Shown: positions 29,730-31,995 of the stretch, one piece after another | How positions within the stretch are numbered: the first letter of the stretch is position 1 | How the letters are laid out: every line of letters starts with the position of its first letter | DNA from: a virus | Length of the DNA: 31,995 nucleotides | Virus record (IMG/VR): IMGVR_UViG_3300030380_001603 | Location: 1-31,995 of that record | Direction: 5' to 3' (one strand) | Position numbers and translations under genes: made by a program | Notes under the pieces: model-generated | The model's database searches: none | Seen by the model: the letters and a program-made list of their open reading frames with translations, nothing else | What the model was told of the DNA's origin: nothing

Positions 29730-30901
29730 TGAGTTTTAACAGACTTAAAGATTTAAGAGGCAGGTTTGAGCAGCAATGGATAAACGGTGGCTTTATTTTC
29801 GGCTATGAAAACGAAATAAACGAAAAGCACAACAACGACTACCCACTTTTACTTGTTCTACCACCAACATCCGAACTTCCATCTACGGAAGGCGACAGTA
29901 GAGAGGAATATACCTTTGAGTGCCTTGTAGTCAAGCCATATTACCAAAATCAATCAGGCTCTCTTGATGTAGTGCTTTCTTTGCTAGAGCAAGAGGGTTT
30001 GACTTGGATTCAAAGGGTTTTAGACAGTTATGGGAATAAAGAGGTGATACTAAGTCCTGACAGTATATCTGTCGAACGAGAAAAAGAGTTATATAATGAC
30101 AAGTTAATACAAGTCAGACTTACGTTCACTCTCGATTGCTTCTCACACAACTTCTCATTCATGGATGAGCTATTCATATCAAATCTAAGTCCTAGAGTGT
30201 GGCTTAGAAGTGATTTAGGTGTCAAGACAACATATAGTGGTGGCAATGAGGTTGTGAGCAAGTGGATTGACCAAAGTGGTAATGGTAATGACTTTGAGCA
30301 AACTACTGCAACAAAAATGCCATCATACGAATACGAGCTTTCGGATAACGGAAAACCATTCCTTTCCTTTGATGGAACGGATGATTTTATGACCTGCGTA
30401 AACGAAGGCATATCTTCAGGGGGTAATGGGATAGCTCACGACCACACTATATTCTTTGTTGCCAAAGTTGAAGATTCGGCATCCACAGGTTATATTCTTG
30501 CCAAAAACACCGAAGAATCAAATTCGACTAAGATTCTTATTGAAGCGAGAAAGACGCCTGAGGGTTCAGTTCTTAACATAGCATACATAGATTCTCTTAA
30601 TCAAGCTGCTTTTGCTGCGGGAAGCAACATTTTAAGCAATGTTGCTGTTTTTGCGATTAAGTTTCATAACAAATCATTTCACGTTTTTAGAAACGGAACT
30701 CAAACCTTTAACGACACAGAACCTTTCTATGACACCTTTGATTTTTACGAGGGCAAACCATTGGTAATTGCAGCCGACTCAATAGGTGATTCTAGGTTTT
30801 TAGAGATGAAGATGCAGGAGATGATAATTTTCAATGACGATTTTTCAGAAGAACAAATAAGTAAGGTAACCACATACCTACAACATAAATACAATATATA
30901 A
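29729..30901 (+). CDS. Tail terminator-like protein with C-terminal LamG domain
   Basis: A 390-residue protein in two parts. Residues 1-~150 (DYPLLLVLPPTSELPSTEG, FECLVVKPYYQNQSG, LTWIQRVLDSYGNKEVILSP and VRLTFTLDCFSHNF) look like a small tail-completion protein that would cap the tube. From ~155 on a LamG/concanavalin-like module begins: SPRVWLRSDLG, VVSKWIDQSGNGNDFEQ, KPFLSFDGTDDFM and HTIFFVAKVED. This second part may bind a surface glycan. The fusion is unusual. It is coupled by TAATG on both sides. Confidence 0.55.
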   Translation: MSFNRLKDLRGRFEQQWINGGFIFGYENEINEKHNNDYPLLLVLPPTSELPSTEGDSREEYTFECLVVKPYYQNQSGSLDVVLSLLEQEGLTWIQRVLDSYGNKEVILSPDSISVEREKELYNDKLIQVRLTFTLDCFSHNFSFMDELFISNLSPRVWLRSDLGVKTTYSGGNEVVSKWIDQSGNGNDFEQTTATKMPSYEYELSDNGKPFLSFDGTDDFMTCVNEGISSGGNGIAHDHTIFFVAKVEDSASTGYILAKNTEESNSTKILIEARKTPEGSVLNIAYIDSLNQAAFAAGSNILSNVAVFAIKFHNKSFHVFRNGTQTFNDTEPFYDTFDFYEGKPLVIAADSIGDSRFLEMKMQEMIIFNDDFSEEQISKVTTYLQHKYNI

Positions 30902-31995
30902 TGCCAACAGTAGAACTAATAGACAGACCCACAAACACCTTTGTAAGCGTATATGAGCCAATAAAGTTTGGTATTAGAATAGATAGCACCGACAGGGCAA
31001 AATATCCAAGCTGTCGTGTTGAAATAATACCTTATGACCTTGTAAATAACGTTTCTGAGTTTGATGACGAGGTTCAAATAAGAGTTCAGGCACAGCCAAA
31101 AAATCCAACTAACCTTGACCAAGATGCTTGGGCAGTAACCTCAACAATATACTACTCATCCGATTTAAGCTCTATATGCAGAGATTTTGTTTCCTTTGAC
31201 CTTAGACCTTGTAATCAAGACACGACAACAGGCGTAAAGAGAGATATAACTCAAGGTGCTATGATGCTTAATACGATTAAGTATTTTACCATAAAGATAT
31301 ATGTTGAAGAAATAAACAGTAGTGGTCAGTTGGTAGATTCTGATGACGTTGATGTAGTGTCTTTTAACTTTACAGCAATAAATGCAGCGTTATCAAATGA
31401 GGAACAACATGCTTCATATATTGATAATGAGCTAGTGCTAGGTTTCGGAGGTGATAATTTTGTTAATGGTGGATTTCATCGCAGATATTTACATAGTAAT
31501 ACTTCGGATAGAAACAGACTATCAAAGTATCTAACATTAAAGCCAACCAATAAGAGATATATTGGAGAGGATGAGTGTGAGTATTTGAGTATGCTTGTAA
31601 AAAGAGACGAGGGTGAATACCCATATCTTCAGGCTATATTCTATGATTTAAGTGGAAACCAAATATCAGGCTCTACAATAAATTTTAGAGGTATAGCACT
31701 TGGTGATGGCACATATTCAGACTCCCCCCTTGATTATGGAGTAAGTGGTGTTGCCCAAGAAATTCAAATGATGGTTCAGTTTGGTGTTGGAACAAGAAAT
31801 ATAAAAGAAACTATCGAAGGACTTTTGGCTGTTGATGATGGCGTTGCACCTCTTATTGGTGATTTTAGATACATTTCAAGATATGAAATAAAATCTTATT
31901 TTACCAAAACAGGAACTGACCCACAAATCGGTGAAACTGTTACATACCACATCAATCATAACACAACAAATATTGGGGAAACACGATTTCATTGG
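30901..31995 (+). CDS. Tail protein, N-terminal part (continues at 1-1167)
   Basis: The frame begins with ATG in TAATG after the LamG fusion and stays open to the end of the window, then continues at base 1 (last 43 codons repeat the first 43 of the window). It is strand-rich and D/N/S-rich (DRPTNTFVSVYEPIKFGI, CRDFVSFDLRPCNQDTTTG, FTIKIYVEEINSSGQ). The full gene is about 710 codons. A large distal-tail or fibre protein is likely; the region near the join varies between the two copies. Confidence 0.75.
   Translation, partial: MPTVELIDRPTNTFVSVYEPIKFGIRIDSTDRAKYPSCRVEIIPYDLVNNVSEFDDEVQIRVQAQPKNPTNLDQDAWAVTSTIYYSSDLSSICRDFVSFDLRPCNQDTTTGVKRDITQGAMMLNTIKYFTIKIYVEEINSSGQLVDSDDVDVVSFNFTAINAALSNEEQHASYIDNELVLGFGGDNFVNGGFHRRYLHSNTSDRNRLSKYLTLKPTNKRYIGEDECEYLSMLVKRDEGEYPYLQAIFYDLSGNQISGSTINFRGIALGDGTYSDSPLDYGVSGVAQEIQMMVQFGVGTRNIKETIEGLLAVDDGVAPLIGDFRYISRYEIKSYFTKTGTDPQIGETVTYHINHNTTNIGETRFHW
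31867..31995 (+). repeat. Terminal overlap copy, right (pairs with 1-129)
   Basis: 77 identical bases, then 52 bases with 10 changes. At codon level seven changed codons are synonymous and three change the residue (Tyr/His, Ser/Asn, Ala/Glu), as expected of real strain variation rather than sequencing error. Confidence 0.85.

Noticed and set aside
473-31122. Open frames on the minus strand (for example 473-658, 6584-7048, 8790-9347, 16591-17019 and 30028-30411)
   Set aside because: Each lies opposite a supported + strand gene, lacks recognisable domains and has the Ser/Leu/Phe/Ile-rich composition of an antisense shadow.
1-31995. tRNA genes, integrase, excisionase or attachment site
   Set aside because: No cloverleaf-like sequence, recombinase signature or direct attachment-type repeat was seen; the phage is more likely lytic.
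1-31995. Imperfect terminal repeat as true physical ends (direct terminal repeats)
   Set aside because: The copies diverge after 77 bases and lie within one open gene, which fits circular assembly plus strain variation better than packaged terminal repeats.

Overview
The window is an essentially complete genome of a tailed, siphovirus-like phage of a Bacteroidota host, probably a marine or aquatic Flavobacteriia member. The host assignment rests on AT-rich DNA, repeated Bacteroidota-type promoters (TTG, about 20 bases, then TAnnTTTG), few Shine-Dalgarno sites, and gene families typical of Flavobacteriia phages (DUF3127 SSB-like protein, DUF5675 lysis protein, 3TM holin). All supported genes lie on the + strand. 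Bases 1-129 repeat at 31867-31995. The first 77 bases match exactly and the next 52 differ at 10 sites. One tail gene spans the join (30901 to the end, then 1-1167), so the molecule is best read as a circle or circularly permuted genome of 31866 bp, with a second strain showing in the overlap.

Layout in circular order. Packaging: TerS (26585) and TerL (26988). Tail: an unknown protein (28487), a tail assembly chaperone with a -1 frameshift extension (28873/29421), a terminator-like/LamG fusion (29729), a large tail protein spanning the join (30901-1167), a second large tail protein (1167), a LamG protein (3737), a gp10-like protein (4714) and a TP901-type tape measure (5217). Next come a small HTH protein (7953) and the head block: ClpP-like protease with a nested scaffold (8314/8938), major capsid (9335), tail-tube candidate (10434), portal (11197), connector (12489) and several virion accessory proteins to 15165. 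Lysis follows: small membrane proteins (15168-16082), a DUF5675 protein (16082) and a 3TM holin (16649). From 17184 to 25977 lies an early/replication region: metallophosphoesterase, annealing-protein candidate, DnaA domain IV-like protein, SSB-like protein, two PD-(D/E)XK nucleases, replication organiser, PAPS-reductase-family protein, DUF3310 protein, HTH and zinc-ribbon miniproteins. I see no integrase, polymerase or replicative helicase, so the phage is probably lytic and recruits the host replisome through its initiator.

The most interesting signals are at DNA level. (1) A three-copy module has paired AAGGGT repeats, an inverted repeat and ATAAAG iterons; one copy lies inside the replication-organiser gene. 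(2) The octamer GAAACTGC occurs 18 times, all on the + strand, with a four-copy intergenic cluster. (3) A four-tract G-quadruplex motif lies at the 5' end of an early gene. (4) Two classes of promoter are visible: several late-type promoters end 4-5 bases before ATG and so predict leaderless mRNAs, while early ones have about 20-30 base leaders. (5) A duplicated 20-bp promoter core brackets a hairpin. Functions given for these signals are inference.
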